Part shown: positions 9,508 through 23,238 of the stretch, piece by piece
Position numbering within the stretch: position 1 is the stretch's first letter
Layout of the letters: each line of letters starts with the position of its first letter
NCBI GenBank assembly: GCA_030604885.1
Contig: JAUVUZ010000010.1
Location: 37,828 to 101,827, forward strand
From: Alphaproteobacteria bacterium
GTDB lineage: Bacteria; Pseudomonadota; Alphaproteobacteria; Rhodospirillales; Rhodospirillaceae
Length of the DNA: 64,000 bases
Direction: 5' to 3'
Notes under the pieces: model-generated
What the model saw: only the letters and a program-made list of their open reading frames with translations
What the model was told of the DNA's origin: nothing
Database searches by the model: none
Translations under genes and position numbers: made by a program

Positions 9508-10575
9508 ATGTCGGAAGAAGACGACGCCTCGAAAACCGAAGAACCCACCGGCAAACGCCTCGAAAAGGCGCGGGAGGAAGGCAACGTCCCCATATCCCAG
9601 GAGATCAAGAGTCTCCTGATGCTGGTGGGCGGGCTCACCGCGGTGGGGATGTTCGCGCCCCAGGTGGCGGGCGACATCCGCGACACCCTGGTGCCGTTCA
9701 TCGCCCACCCCCACGACATGCCCACCGATTTCCAGAGCCTGCGCCTGTTGGTGAGCGGCACCCTGGTCGACGTCGGCCTCGCGCTGCTGTTCCCGATCTC
9801 GATCCTGGTGGGGCTGGCGGTGCTCTCGGTGTATCTTCAGGTGGGCTTCGTCTATTCGCCCAAGCGGATCAAGCCGTCGCTCAACAAGCTCAACATCATC
9901 AAGGGATTGCAGCAGTTCTTCTCGCCCAAGCGGCTGGTCGAGCTGCTCAAGAGCCTCGCCAAGCTCGGGCTGATCGGCGCGGCGCTGTGGGTGGTGGTGT
10001 GGCCGCGGCTCGACTGGCTGCTCCAGCTCCCCGGCATGGAAACCGCGGCGATGCTGCTGAAGACCCGCACCCTCATCCTCATCCTCGTCGCCACGGTGAT
10101 CGGCGTGATGCTCGCGGTTTCCCTCGCCGACATGCTGTGGGTGCGCTACCAGAACCACAAGAAGCTCAAGATGACCAAGCAGGAGGTCAAGGACGAGCAC
10201 AAGCAGTCGGAAGGCGATCCGCAGGTGAAGTCGCGCATCCGCGCCATCCGCATGGAGCGGGTGCGCAAGCGGATGATGGCGGCGGTGCCCACCGCCGACG
10301 TGGTGATCACCAACCCCACCCACTTCGCCGTGGCGCTGAGCTACAAGATGGACGAGATGGCCGCGCCCAAGGTGGTGGCCAAGGGCGCCGACCTGATCGC
10401 CAAGAAGATCCGCGAGATCGCCGAGGAGAACAAGGTGCCGCTGGTGGAGAACCCGCCGCTGGCGCGCGCCCTCTACGCGGCGGTGGAGGTGGACCAGTTC
10501 ATCCCGCCGGAGCACTACAAACCGGTCGCGGAAGTGATCAGCTACGTCATGAAGCTCAAGAAGAAAACGCGCTGA
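9508..10575 (+). CDS. flhB: Flagellar export apparatus protein FlhB
   Basis: DASKTEEPTGKRLEKAREEGNVPISQEI...ADVVITNPTHFAVALSYK, including the NPTH autocleavage motif. Confidence 0.96.
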   Translation: MSEEDDASKTEEPTGKRLEKAREEGNVPISQEIKSLLMLVGGLTAVGMFAPQVAGDIRDTLVPFIAHPHDMPTDFQSLRLLVSGTLVDVGLALLFPISILVGLAVLSVYLQVGFVYSPKRIKPSLNKLNIIKGLQQFFSPKRLVELLKSLAKLGLIGAALWVVVWPRLDWLLQLPGMETAAMLLKTRTLILILVATVIGVMLAVSLADMLWVRYQNHKKLKMTKQEVKDEHKQSEGDPQVKSRIRAIRMERVRKRMMAAVPTADVVITNPTHFAVALSYKMDEMAAPKVVAKGADLIAKKIREIAEENKVPLVENPPLARALYAAVEVDQFIPPEHYKPVAEVISYVMKLKKKTR

Positions 10576-10615
10576 CGTCGCGCAGGCCGCCCGAGAGCCT
10601 CGGGCCGAGGGAGGA

Positions 10616-13093
10616 GTGACGCCGATGATCAAGGGGTTCAGCACCTGGGGCGCGCTGATCGTGCTGCTGGGCTTCGGCCTGGTGATCGGCGGCGCGTCGC
10701 AGACCGGGGTGTCGGCGGCGCTGATGGCGGGCGGCGCGGGCCTCGGGCTGATCGGCGGGGTGCTGGTGCTGCGCGAGGCCACCCACGGCCAGGGCGCGCT
10801 CGCCCGCGCCGAGGCGCTCGATGCCGCCTTCGGCCGCGACCGCCGGGCGCTGCGCATCGTCGACGCCCAGGGCCGCACCCTCGCCGCCAACGCCGAGGGC
10901 CGCCGCTTCTGGGGCGGCGCCGACCCGCTCGCGGTGCTGGGCGCGCGCCGCGGCGAGGCCGAGACCGAGGCCGACCACGAGGCGTTCGAACGGCTGGAGG
11001 CCGCCTATCGCGCGGGCCTGGACGCCACCCAGGAGGTGGCGCTGACCGGCGCGAGCGGCACCGCGCGGGACTGGGTGCGGGTGGAGATCCGCGCCCTCGA
11101 CCGGCCGAAGGGCGCGCGCCTGCTGGCGGCGGCCGACGTTTCGGCGCGCCGCGCGGTGGAAAACGTGCTGAAGGGCGAGCGCGAATACCTCGGCGACTTT
11201 CTCGATTTCCTGCCGGTGGGGGTCTACGCCCTCGATTCCGAACAGTGCTTCCGCTACGTCAACCGCACCTTCGCCGATTGGCTCGGCCAGGCGCCCGACA
11301 AGCTCCTCGGCCAGCCGCTCGCGGCGGTGCTGGCCGACGGCTCCACCCGCCCCGAGATCGACGGCGCGTGGCGCGGCCTGGTGCGCCTGCGCGGCCCGCG
11401 CGGCGGCGGCTTCACCGCGCTCCTCACCCACACCCTCTACGAGGACAACGGCGAAACCCTCACCCGCGCCGCCCTGGTGCGCGACGTCGACGCCGACGGC
11501 GGCGAGGGCAGCGTGGCGGGGGGCAGCGCGCTCACCCGCCGGGTGTTCGACGAATCCCCGGTGGGCATCGCGGTGGTGGACGTGGGCGGCCTGCCGTACC
11601 CCATGCTCGCCGAGGCCAACGACACCCTCGCCGGCATGCTCGGCCGCCAGCGCGACGACCTGATCGGCCTCTCCCTCGAGGAGATCGTCGACCCGGCGAT
11701 GCGCGCCGAGGTCGCCCAGGTGTTCCGCCGCGCCGCCGCCGGGGTGCCGGTGGCGCCCCTCGAGGTGCGGCTCGACAACGCCCGCGACGTCACCGCCATG
11801 CTCCACATCCGGCCGCTGCCCGCCGACGACGCCGACGACGGCGAAACCCCGCCGCGCCAGATCATCCACGTGATCGACACCACCGACCGCCGCGCCCTGC
11901 AGATGCAGACCGCCCAGGCGCAGAAGATGCAGGCGATGGGCCAGCTGGCGGGCGGCGTCGCGCACGACTTCAACAACCTGCTCACCGCGATGATCGGCTT
12001 CTGCGACCTGCTGCTGCAACGCCACGGCCCCGGCAGCGCGTCGTTCACCGACATCATGCAGATCAAGCAGAACGCCAACCGCGCCGCCAACCTGGTGCGC
12101 CAGCTCCTCGCGTTCTCGCGCCGCCAGCCGCTGCTGCCGCGCTTCGTGCGGGTGCCCGACGCGCTCGCCGAGCTGTCGCACCTGCTGCGCCGCCTGCTGG
12201 GCGAGACCATCGCGCTGGAGCTGATCCACGGCCGCGATGTCGGCTACGTGCGCGTCGATCCCGGGCAGTTCGACCAGGTGATCATCAACCTCGCCGTCAA
12301 CGCCCGCGACGCCATGGTCGGCGGCGGCACCCTCGCCATCCGCACCGGCGCCATCAACCTGCCCGAGCCGCTCAAGGTCGGCACCGAAACCGTCGCCCCG
12401 GGGCATTACGTCACCATCGAGGTGGCCGACACCGGCACCGGCATCGCCAAGGAAGACTTGGCTCGCATCTTCGAGCCGTTCTTCACCACCAAGGCGGGCA
12501 CCGCCGCGGCGGGCACCGGTCTCGGGCTTTCGACCGTCTACGGCATCGTCCGCCAGACCGAGGGCACGGTGACGGTGGAAAGCCGCCCCGGCAACGGCGC
12601 CACCTTCACCATCTACCTGCCGCGCTTCGACGACGCCCAGGTGCGCGCCCGCGCGGGCGCCCCCGCCCACGGTCTCGCCGACCCGCCCGAGCCGCGCGGC
12701 AAGGCGCTGCCCCCGGCGGAGGGCAAGGTGGTGCTGATCGTCGAGGACGAGGACGCGGTGCGGGTGTTCGGTTCCCGCGCGCTCAAGGCCAAGGGTTATT
12801 CGGTGCTGGAGGCGAGCGACGGCGAGCGCGCCATCGCCCTGCTCGCCGACCATCCGGAGGTGGACGTGCTGGTCTCCGACATGGTGATGCCGGGCATGGA
12901 CGGCGCCACCCTGGCGCGGCTGGTGCGGCAGACCTATCCCAGCATCCGGGTGGTGCTGATGTCCGGCTATTCGGAGGAAATCGCCTCCGACGACCTCGCG
13001 GATTCGCCCGACATCCTGTTCCTCGCCAAGCCGTTCTCCCTCGACGCGCTGGGGGCGAAAGTGGCGGAAGCCCTCGACCGCCGCGACTCCTGA
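10616..13093 (+). CDS. cckA: PAS-containing hybrid histidine kinase, CckA-type
   Basis: Two N-terminal TMs, PAS regions, GQLAGGVAHDFNNLLTAMIGFCDLLL H-box, HATPase_c, C-terminal receiver (VLIVEDEDAVRVF...LVSDMVMPGMDG). The start could be ATG 10625. Confidence 0.85.
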   Translation: MTPMIKGFSTWGALIVLLGFGLVIGGASQTGVSAALMAGGAGLGLIGGVLVLREATHGQGALARAEALDAAFGRDRRALRIVDAQGRTLAANAEGRRFWGGADPLAVLGARRGEAETEADHEAFERLEAAYRAGLDATQEVALTGASGTARDWVRVEIRALDRPKGARLLAAADVSARRAVENVLKGEREYLGDFLDFLPVGVYALDSEQCFRYVNRTFADWLGQAPDKLLGQPLAAVLADGSTRPEIDGAWRGLVRLRGPRGGGFTALLTHTLYEDNGETLTRAALVRDVDADGGEGSVAGGSALTRRVFDESPVGIAVVDVGGLPYPMLAEANDTLAGMLGRQRDDLIGLSLEEIVDPAMRAEVAQVFRRAAAGVPVAPLEVRLDNARDVTAMLHIRPLPADDADDGETPPRQIIHVIDTTDRRALQMQTAQAQKMQAMGQLAGGVAHDFNNLLTAMIGFCDLLLQRHGPGSASFTDIMQIKQNANRAANLVRQLLAFSRRQPLLPRFVRVPDALAELSHLLRRLLGETIALELIHGRDVGYVRVDPGQFDQVIINLAVNARDAMVGGGTLAIRTGAINLPEPLKVGTETVAPGHYVTIEVADTGTGIAKEDLARIFEPFFTTKAGTAAAGTGLGLSTVYGIVRQTEGTVTVESRPGNGATFTIYLPRFDDAQVRARAGAPAHGLADPPEPRGKALPPAEGKVVLIVEDEDAVRVFGSRALKAKGYSVLEASDGERAIALLADHPEVDVLVSDMVMPGMDGATLARLVRQTYPSIRVVLMSGYSEEIASDDLADSPDILFLAKPFSLDALGAKVAEALDRRDS

Positions 13094-13100
13094 GTCGGAA

Positions 13101-13115
13101 GTTCCGCGTTTGTTC
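13101..13115 (+). promoter_or_regulatory. LexA (SOS) box upstream of recA
   Basis: GTTC-CGCGTTT-GTTC is an exact match to the alphaproteobacterial GTTC-N7-GTTC motif. Confidence 0.85.
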
Positions 13116-13244
13116 TTTTTCCTGGACAAGCGGAACGAACCGTGACCAAATCAGCCTCGGGGTTCACGCCCGAGGGGATTCGTGGGATAAACGAGGCTCG
13201 CCATGACGCAAACCGTTCTTCGCCTGGTGGATAAGGAAACCATG

Positions 13245-14273
<1,029 letters not shown>

Positions 14274-14303
14274 GACCGAAGCCGCGGACGAAGGGAACAG
14301 AGG

Positions 14304-14687
14304 ATGCGCCTAGGATATACGATACTTTACGTGCCCGACGTTCCCGCCGCGGCGGCGTTCTACGAAAACGCGTTCGGGCTGGCCGCGCGCTTCGTCCATG
14401 AAAGCGGCCAGTTCGCGGAAATGGAAACCGGCACCACCGCGCTTGCCTTCGCCGCCGAGGACCTGGTGCGGGCGGATCTGGAGTTTCGTCCGTTGCGCGC
14501 CGATGCGCCGCCGCCCGGCGTCGAGATCGCGCTGGTGATGGACGACGTCGCCGCCGCCGTCGCCCGCGCCGTCGCGGCGGGCGCGGTTGCGGTCCGGCCG
14601 CCGGAGCGCAAACCCTGGGGGCAGACCGTGGCCTACGTCCGCGATCCCCACGGTTTCCTGGTCGAACTCTGCACCGAGGTGGGGTGA
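14304..14687 (+). CDS. VOC (glyoxalase/bleomycin resistance) family protein
   Basis: LGYTILYVPDVPAAAAFYENAFGL...YVRDPHGFLVELCTEV. Confidence 0.88.
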   Translation: MRLGYTILYVPDVPAAAAFYENAFGLAARFVHESGQFAEMETGTTALAFAAEDLVRADLEFRPLRADAPPPGVEIALVMDDVAAAVARAVAAGAVAVRPPERKPWGQTVAYVRDPHGFLVELCTEVG

Positions 14688-14719
14688 GGTCGCGGCCTTT
14701 CCCGCCGAGGCACTTGTTT

Positions 14720-14746
14720 TTGACTTCGCGCCCACCGCGCTATACA
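14720..14746 (+). promoter_or_regulatory. Candidate sigma70 promoter of alaS
   Basis: TTGACT (14720) - 15 nt - TATACA (14741), upstream of the alaS start. The spacer is slightly short. Confidence 0.45.
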
Positions 14747-14826
14747 TAAATCCCTTCGGTCCGGCGGGCGGGCGCACCTGCGCGCGCGGCGGGCGGACGT
14801 TCATCTGGCAGCGGCGGTGACACTTC

Positions 14827-17471
<2,645 letters not shown>

Positions 17472-17472
<1 letters not shown>

Positions 17473-17792
17473 TGGCCGCGCCCGGAGTCTCGGACGCGTT
17501 CCAGGCGTTTCTGACCGAGGCTCCGGACCATGCCCGGGCGTGGCTCGGAGGCGTGCAGGGGTTGGAGGGCGCCTCGGCCCTCGACCCCAAGACCGCCGCG
17601 CTCGCCTATCTCGCGGTGCTGGCGGCGCTCGGCCTCACCGGCGGCGTGCCGTTCCACGCCCGCGAGGCGAAGCGCGCCGGAGCGAGCCGCGACGAGGTGA
17701 AAAGCGCGGTGCTGCTCGGCCTGCCCGCCACCGGCATGCGGGCGATCCAGGCCCTGCCCGAGGCCCTCGCCGCCTTCGACGCCGCCGACTGA
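17472..17792 (+). CDS. Carboxymuconolactone decarboxylase (AhpD-like) family protein
   Basis: ALDPKTAALAYLAVLAALGLTGGVPFHAREAKRAGASRDEVKSAVLLGLPATGM resembles the CMD fold. Confidence 0.7.
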
Positions 17793-17856
17793 CGGGCGTT
17801 TTTCCGCCGACCGAGGGGCAGGCCACGGCCTGCCCTTTTGCGTTTGCGGTTTCCGC

Positions 17857-17887
17857 TTGACCTGGAGCGCGCTCCAGGGTGTAGCGA
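17857..17887 (+). promoter_or_regulatory. MerR-type promoter/operator
   Basis: TTGACC-N19-TAGCGA, with the 18-bp perfect palindrome CCTGGAGCGCGCTCCAGG (17861-17878) in the spacer. Confidence 0.75.
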
Positions 17888-17914
17888 AGAGGGCGTCGTG
17901 ACGGAGAAGCAACG

Positions 17915-18343
17915 ATGAAAATCGGCGAACTCGCCCAGCGCACCGGGCTTTCGGTGGACACCCTGCGGTATTACGAGCGCATCGGCCTGCTGCCGCGGGC
18001 GGCGCGCGCCGCCTCGGGGCACCGGGAGTACGACGCCTCGGTGCTGGCGTGGATCGACTTCCTCGGGCGCCTCAAGACCACCGGCATGCCGATCGCGGGC
18101 ATGCTGCGGTATGCGCGCCTGCGGGAGGGCGGACCCGCGACGGCGGACGAGCGCCGCCGTCTGTTGGAAACGCACCGGGACGCGGTGCGCGCCCATGTGG
18201 CCGAGCTTCACGCCTGCCTCGCCGTTCTCGACGCCAAGATCGCCGGATACGCCGGCGACGCTCAGGTGGAGACGAACGATGACCACGAACACCCAAGCCC
18301 CGACGCGCTACGAAACCGGGTTGCGCGTCCTCTCGGAGGTTGA
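17915..18343 (+). CDS. MerR family transcriptional regulator
   Basis: MKIGELAQRTGLSVDTLRYYERIGLLP. Confidence 0.93.
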   Translation: MKIGELAQRTGLSVDTLRYYERIGLLPRAARAASGHREYDASVLAWIDFLGRLKTTGMPIAGMLRYARLREGGPATADERRRLLETHRDAVRAHVAELHACLAVLDAKIAGYAGDAQVETNDDHEHPSPDALRNRVARPLGG

Positions 18344-18677
18344 CGGCGCGGCCGGGGAGGCGGTGGTGGCGAGCCTCGCCGCGATCGCCCCGGATTTCGC
18401 CCGCTATGTGATCGAATTCCCGTTCGGCGACATCTACGCCCGCCCCGGCCTCGGCCTGCGCGAGCGGGAGATCGCGACGATCGCGGCGCTGGCGGCGATG
18501 GGCAACGCCCGGCCGCAGCTCGAGGTCCACATCCAGGCGGGGCTGAACGTCGGCCTGACGCGGGAGGAGATCGTCGAGGTGCTGATGCAGATGGCGGTCT
18601 ACGCCGGGTTCCCGGCGGCCCTCAACGGCCTGTTCGCCGCCCAGGCGGCGTTCGCCGAGACGGAGGCGGGGCAATGA
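18279..18677 (+). CDS. Carboxymuconolactone decarboxylase family protein
   Basis: PGLGLREREIATIAALAAMGNARPQLEVHIQAGLNVGLTREEIVEVLMQMAVYAGFPAALNGL. ATG at 18279 overlaps the merR-like gene by 65 nt. Confidence 0.88.
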   Translation: MTTNTQAPTRYETGLRVLSEVDGAAGEAVVASLAAIAPDFARYVIEFPFGDIYARPGLGLREREIATIAALAAMGNARPQLEVHIQAGLNVGLTREEIVEVLMQMAVYAGFPAALNGLFAAQAAFAETEAGQ

Positions 18678-19453
18678 GGCCCGCGCTCGGCATCCTCGCG
18701 GCGGTCTGCCTCGCCGCCGCGCCCGCCGCGGCGGAGCCGCTGTGGGAGGGGTTCGCCGCGCCGGTGGGCATGGCGTTCGACGCGGCGGGCAACCTCTACG
18801 TGGCCGAGTGGAGCGCCGGGCGGGTCAGCCGCGTCGCCCCCGACGGCGGGCGCACCGTCGCCGCCGAGGTGCCCAGTCCCTCGGGCCTGGCGATCGCGCC
18901 GGACGGGGCGGTTCACGTCGCCTCGTATTCCAGCGACGCGGTCTACCGCTTCCTGCCCGGGGCGCGGCCCGAGGTGCGGGTGCGCGGCCTCGGCACCCCG
19001 GCCGGGCTGGCGTTCGACCGCGCCGGGCGGTTGCTGATCGCCAACCGCCGCAGCAACGAAATCCTCGCGGCGGGGGCCGACGGCGTCGCCCGGCCGCTGC
19101 TCGGCGGCTTCGCCACGCCGGTGGGGGTGGTGGAAACCGCCGACGGCGGCCACGTCGTCGCCGAAATCGCGGGCGGGGTGACGGTGGTGCGGCCCGACGG
19201 CGGCCGCGTGGCGGCGGGGCAGGGGTTCGCCGCGCCCGGCGCGGGGGTGGCGCAGACCCGCGACGGCCGCGTCTTCGCCGTCGATTACGGCGGCACCACG
19301 GTGCGGGAAATCCGCCGCGACGGCGGCAACCGCGTGGTCGCCGACGGCTTGCGCAGCCCGGTGGGGCTGGCGGTTTCGCCCGACGGGGCGTCGCTGCTGG
19401 TGGGCACCTGGGGCGACGGCGCGATCCACCGCATCGCCGTTCCCGCCCCCTGA
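18674..19453 (+). CDS. Secreted NHL/SMP-30-type beta-propeller protein
   Basis: Signal peptide and repeated P-G-aliphatic-F/V-D-G-N-L-Y/R-V blades (GMAFDAAGNLYVAEWSAGRVSRVAPDG...). Confidence 0.75.
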   Translation: MRPALGILAAVCLAAAPAAAEPLWEGFAAPVGMAFDAAGNLYVAEWSAGRVSRVAPDGGRTVAAEVPSPSGLAIAPDGAVHVASYSSDAVYRFLPGARPEVRVRGLGTPAGLAFDRAGRLLIANRRSNEILAAGADGVARPLLGGFATPVGVVETADGGHVVAEIAGGVTVVRPDGGRVAAGQGFAAPGAGVAQTRDGRVFAVDYGGTTVREIRRDGGNRVVADGLRSPVGLAVSPDGASLLVGTWGDGAIHRIAVPAP

Positions 19454-19460
19454 AACGCAC

Positions 19461-19487
19461 GACGGCCGGGCATTTCGCCCGGCCGTC
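19461..19487. terminator. Inverted repeat between convergent genes, probable terminator
   Basis: GACGGCCGGGC-atttc-GCCCGGCCGTC, 11-bp perfect stem; no T-tract. Confidence 0.5.
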
Positions 19488-19517
19488 GCATCGCCTCGTG
19501 TCGTCGTGGCGCGGGCG

Positions 19518-20732
19518 TCAGCCCATCGCCGCCTTCAGGCCCTCGTCGAGCTTTTCGAGGAACTGGGTGGTGGTGAGCCAGGGCTGGTCGGGGCCGATCA
19601 GGATCGCGAGATCCTTGGTCATGAAGCCCGCCTCGACGGTCGCGACGCACACCTTCTCGAGGGTGTCGGCGAAGCGCACCACCTCGGGCGTGCCGTCGAA
19701 CTCGCCGCGGAACTTGAGGCCGCGGGTCCAGGCGAAGATCGAGGCGATCGGGTTGGTGGAGGTTTCCTTGCCCTGCTGGTGCAGGCGATAGTGGCGGGTG
19801 ACGGTGCCGTGGGCGGCCTCGGATTCCACGGTCTTGCCGTTGGGGGTCATCAGCACCGAGGTCATCAGGCCGAGGGAGCCGAAGCCCTGGGCGACGGTGT
19901 CCGACTGCACGTCGCCGTCGTAGTTCTTGCAGGCCCACACGTAGCCGCCCGACCACTTCATGCAGCAGGCCACCATGTCGTCGATCAGGCGGTGCTCGTA
20001 GGTCAGCCCGGCCTTGTCGAAGGCGGCCTTGAACTCGGTGTCGAAGGTCTCCTGGAACAGGTCCTTGAAGCGGCCGTCGTAGGCCTTGAGGATGGTGTTC
20101 TTGGTGGAGAGGTAGAGCGGCCAGCCGCGCCCGAGGGCGTAGTTCATGCAGGCGCGGGCGAAGCCCCGGATCGATTCGTCGACGTTGTACATTCCCATCG
20201 CCACGCCCGCGCCGGGGAAGTCGTAGACCTCGCGGGTTTCGGGCTTGCCGCCGTCGGCCGGGGTGAAGGTGACGGTGAGCTTGCCCGGGCCGGGCACCAC
20301 GAAATCGGTGGCCTTGTACTGGTCGCCGAAGGCGTGGCGGCCGATCACCACCGGCTGGGTCCACGACGGCACCAGGCGCGGCACGTTCTTGCAGATGATC
20401 GGCTCGCGGAACACCGTGCCGTCGAGAATGTTGCGGATCGTGCCGTTGGGCGACTTCCACATCTTCTTGAGGCCGAACTCCTTCACCCGGTCCTCGTCGG
20501 GGGTGATGGTGGCGCACTTCACGCCGACGCGGTGCTTTTTGATCGCCTCGGCGGCCTCGACGGTGACCTTGTCGTCGGTGGCGTCGCGGTTCTCGATGCC
20601 GAGGTCGTAGTAGAGCAGCTCCACGTCGAGATACGGGAGGATCAGCTTTTCCTTGATGAACGACCAGAGGATGCGCGTCATTTCGTCGCCGTCGAGTTCG
20701 ACGATCGGATTGGCGACCTTGATTTTCTGCAT
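19518..20732 (-). CDS. icd: Isocitrate dehydrogenase (NADP+)
   Basis: [57 protein letters not shown]...[12 protein letters not shown]. Confidence 0.96.
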   Translation of the reverse strand: MQKIKVANPIVELDGDEMTRILWSFIKEKLILPYLDVELLYYDLGIENRDATDDKVTVEAAEAIKKHRVGVKCATITPDEDRVKEFGLKKMWKSPNGTIRNILDGTVFREPIICKNVPRLVPSWTQPVVIGRHAFGDQYKATDFVVPGPGKLTVTFTPADGGKPETREVYDFPGAGVAMGMYNVDESIRGFARACMNYALGRGWPLYLSTKNTILKAYDGRFKDLFQETFDTEFKAAFDKAGLTYEHRLIDDMVACCMKWSGGYVWACKNYDGDVQSDTVAQGFGSLGLMTSVLMTPNGKTVESEAAHGTVTRHYRLHQQGKETSTNPIASIFAWTRGLKFRGEFDGTPEVVRFADTLEKVCVATVEAGFMTKDLAILIGPDQPWLTTTQFLEKLDEGLKAAMG

Positions 20733-20976
20733 GACGATGGTTTCCCGATGGATGGTGGTGCGGATCAGGGAATCTGCCCCCGCCGGGGTGCGCCCCGGGC
20801 ATTTCGACACAAAGTCTTTGGGGTGAACATAGAAGCGCGCCGCCACGGTTTCAATGCGGCCCGTCCGAGACGCGCTATCCCGTTGCGCATCAAGCGGTTC
20901 GGACGTAGGGTGGCGGGAAACGCCGGGCGCGCCGAAAGGCCGCGCGGGCGGCGCAAACGAAGGATCGGGGCCGACG

Positions 20977-21921
20977 GTGAAACGGGCTGTTCTCTACGGA
21001 ATTCTGCTGTTGGGCGTGCTGTGCGTGGGCGCGGCGCTGTGGCTGCTGCGCGACCACGAGGACGCGGCGCCCCAACCCGCGACGGAAACCCCGGCGGCGC
21101 AGCCCGCCCCGGCGGTGACGCCCAGCTTCGACATCGTCCGCATCAGCCCCGAGGGCGACACCGTGATCGCCGGGCGCGCCGCGCCGGGGGCGACGGTGGT
21201 GATCTACGACGGCGAGACCGAACTCGGCCGCGCCAAGGCCGACGAGCGCGGCGAATGGGTGTTCCTGCCCGAAAAGCCGCTGCCGCCCGGCACCCGCAAG
21301 CTCAACCTCGCGGTGTTCCCGCCCGAGGCGAACGCGGCGCCGCTGCGCTCCGACGGCGACGTGGTGCTGGTGGTGCCGGAGGGCGGCAAGGGTCCGGTGG
21401 TGGCTGTGCAGATGCCGAAATCCGGCGGCGTCTCGCGGGTGTTGCAGCGGCCGGGCGAGGCGTCGGTGGGGCTGAGCATCGCCGCCATCGACTTCGACGA
21501 GCAGGGCCGCGTCGGGATTTCCGGCAACGCCCAGGCGGGCGCGCCGGTGATCGTCTACCTCGACAACGCCGAGTTGGGCCGCGCCCAGGCGGGGGCGGGC
21601 GGCGAGTGGCGGGTGCTCGGCACCCGCAAGCTCGGCGACGGCACCCACACCGCGCGGGTCGACCAACTGGACGACGCGCGCCAGGTGGTGCGCCGGGCCG
21701 AGGTGGAGTTCCGCGTCGACGGGGCGCTGATGGCGGGGGCGGGGGAGATCGTGGTGGTGGTCCAGCCCGGCAACAGCCTGTGGCGGATCGCGCGCCGGAT
21801 TTACGGCGAGGGCATGGCCTACACCCAGATTTTCGAGGCCAACCGCGTGCAGATTCGCGATCCGGACCGCATCTATCCGGGCCAGTCGATCGTTGTGCCG
21901 AAGGGCAAGGGCAAACCGTAA
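20977..21921 (+). CDS. Membrane-anchored Ig-like/LysM domain protein
   Basis: N-terminal TM, Ig-like repeats, C-terminal LysM ([50 protein letters not shown]). GTG start. Confidence 0.82.
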   Translation: MKRAVLYGILLLGVLCVGAALWLLRDHEDAAPQPATETPAAQPAPAVTPSFDIVRISPEGDTVIAGRAAPGATVVIYDGETELGRAKADERGEWVFLPEKPLPPGTRKLNLAVFPPEANAAPLRSDGDVVLVVPEGGKGPVVAVQMPKSGGVSRVLQRPGEASVGLSIAAIDFDEQGRVGISGNAQAGAPVIVYLDNAELGRAQAGAGGEWRVLGTRKLGDGTHTARVDQLDDARQVVRRAEVEFRVDGALMAGAGEIVVVVQPGNSLWRIARRIYGEGMAYTQIFEANRVQIRDPDRIYPGQSIVVPKGKGKP

Positions 21922-21928
21922 CGGCGGC

Positions 21929-22420
21929 TCAGGCCGCCGCGTGGTCGCGGATCAGGCGCAGCAGCGGCTTGTGCCAGGCGAGCACCTGGGTGACGCCGAC
22001 CATCAGCCGCTCGGCCGAAACCGGCGTCGGCAGCGGCGCCTCGGCGCGGAAGCGGATGGCGCCGTCCGCCTCCACCGAAAGGCCGGGACCCACGTCCTCC
22101 TGGACGATGTCGACGAGGGCGAGCACGCGGTTGCGCCGCGCCTTGTCCGACGCGTCGGGCAGGCGGGCGATCTCGCCCTCCACCTTGAGGCGGGCGGCCT
22201 TGCCGATTTCGAGGTAGCTGGCGCGGAAATCCGTGTCGAGATAGCGGAACGCGAACGCCACCGGGCCGCGGTAGGTCATCGGCGGCTGGGGCGGCACCAC
22301 CACCACCTCGCCGTCGGCGACGCCGACCGATTGCAGGCGCAGCGGCAGCACCTGTTCGCCGATTTTGACCAGACGTGTCACGATGGCTGCGGACTCCTCG
22401 ACCGATATGGGGGCCACCAT
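21929..22420 (-). CDS. Hypothetical protein
   Basis: 163-aa ORF with coding-like composition; family not recognised. Confidence 0.55.
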   Translation of the reverse strand: MVAPISVEESAAIVTRLVKIGEQVLPLRLQSVGVADGEVVVVPPQPPMTYRGPVAFAFRYLDTDFRASYLEIGKAARLKVEGEIARLPDASDKARRNRVLALVDIVQEDVGPGLSVEADGAIRFRAEAPLPTPVSAERLMVGVTQVLAWHKPLLRLIRDHAAA

Positions 22421-22509
22421 AGCATGGGGCGGAACCCCGCGCCAAGGCGGTTGCCCCGGCCCCGGGTTCCGGAATACTGTGTCGCCTTCACGAACAGCGG
22501 ATACGCGGA

Positions 22510-23238
22510 ATGAGCAAAGTCGATCTGTCCTGCCGGCGCTACGTGGCGCCGCCGATCCACCCCGAAGGCTACAAGTTCATCGCGATCTTCGCGGCGTTCA
22601 CGGTGGCCCTCGGCCTGCTGTGGGAGCCGCTCTGGGTGGTGGGCGGGGCGCTCACGGTGTGGTGCTTCTATTTCTTCCGCAACCCGGAACGCGTCTCCCC
22701 GGTGGGCGAGCACTGGGTGATCTCCCCGGCCGACGGCGTGGTGCAGTCGGTGGTGTCGGTGGTGCCGCCGCCCGAGCTCGAGCTGGGCGAGGGCATGCGC
22801 ACCCGCGTCAGCGTGTTCATGAGCGTGTTCGACGTCCACGTGAACCGCGCCCCCACCCTCGGCACCGTCGGCGTGATCGCCTATTCGGCGGGCAAGTTCG
22901 TCAACGCCACCCTCGACAAGGCGAGCGTCGACAACGAGCGCAACGGCCTGCGCATCGATCTGCCGGAGCGCGAGGGGATGGTGGGCGGCAGCCTCGGCGT
23001 GGTGCAGATCGCCGGGCTGGTGGCGCGCCGCATCGTCTGCTTCGTCAAGGTCGGCGACCGGGTGGACGGCGGCGAGCGCTTCGGCCTGATCCGCTTCGGC
23101 AGCCGGTTGGACGTCTACCTGCCGCCCGGCGTCGCGCCGATGGTGGCGGAAGGGCAGAAGGCGATCGCGGGCGAAACCGTGCTGGCGGACCTGCGCCTCT
23201 CCGCCGACCCGCTGCCGCGCGTGGGGGAGACCCGCTGA
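22510..23238 (+). CDS. psd: Phosphatidylserine decarboxylase proenzyme
   Basis: [27 protein letters not shown]...[17 protein letters not shown]...[14 protein letters not shown] (Ser processing site). Confidence 0.94.
   Translation: MSKVDLSCRRYVAPPIHPEGYKFIAIFAAFTVALGLLWEPLWVVGGALTVWCFYFFRNPERVSPVGEHWVISPADGVVQSVVSVVPPPELELGEGMRTRVSVFMSVFDVHVNRAPTLGTVGVIAYSAGKFVNATLDKASVDNERNGLRIDLPEREGMVGGSLGVVQIAGLVARRIVCFVKVGDRVDGGERFGLIRFGSRLDVYLPPGVAPMVAEGQKAIAGETVLADLRLSADPLPRVGETR

Noticed and set aside
8713-10890. 725-aa minus-strand ORF across fliR/flhB
   Set aside because: Shadow ORF of the flagellar genes; low-complexity HQRR-type composition.
10556-13129. 857-aa minus-strand ORF opposite the CckA-type kinase
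   Set aside because: Antisense shadow frame; the plus strand has all kinase motifs.
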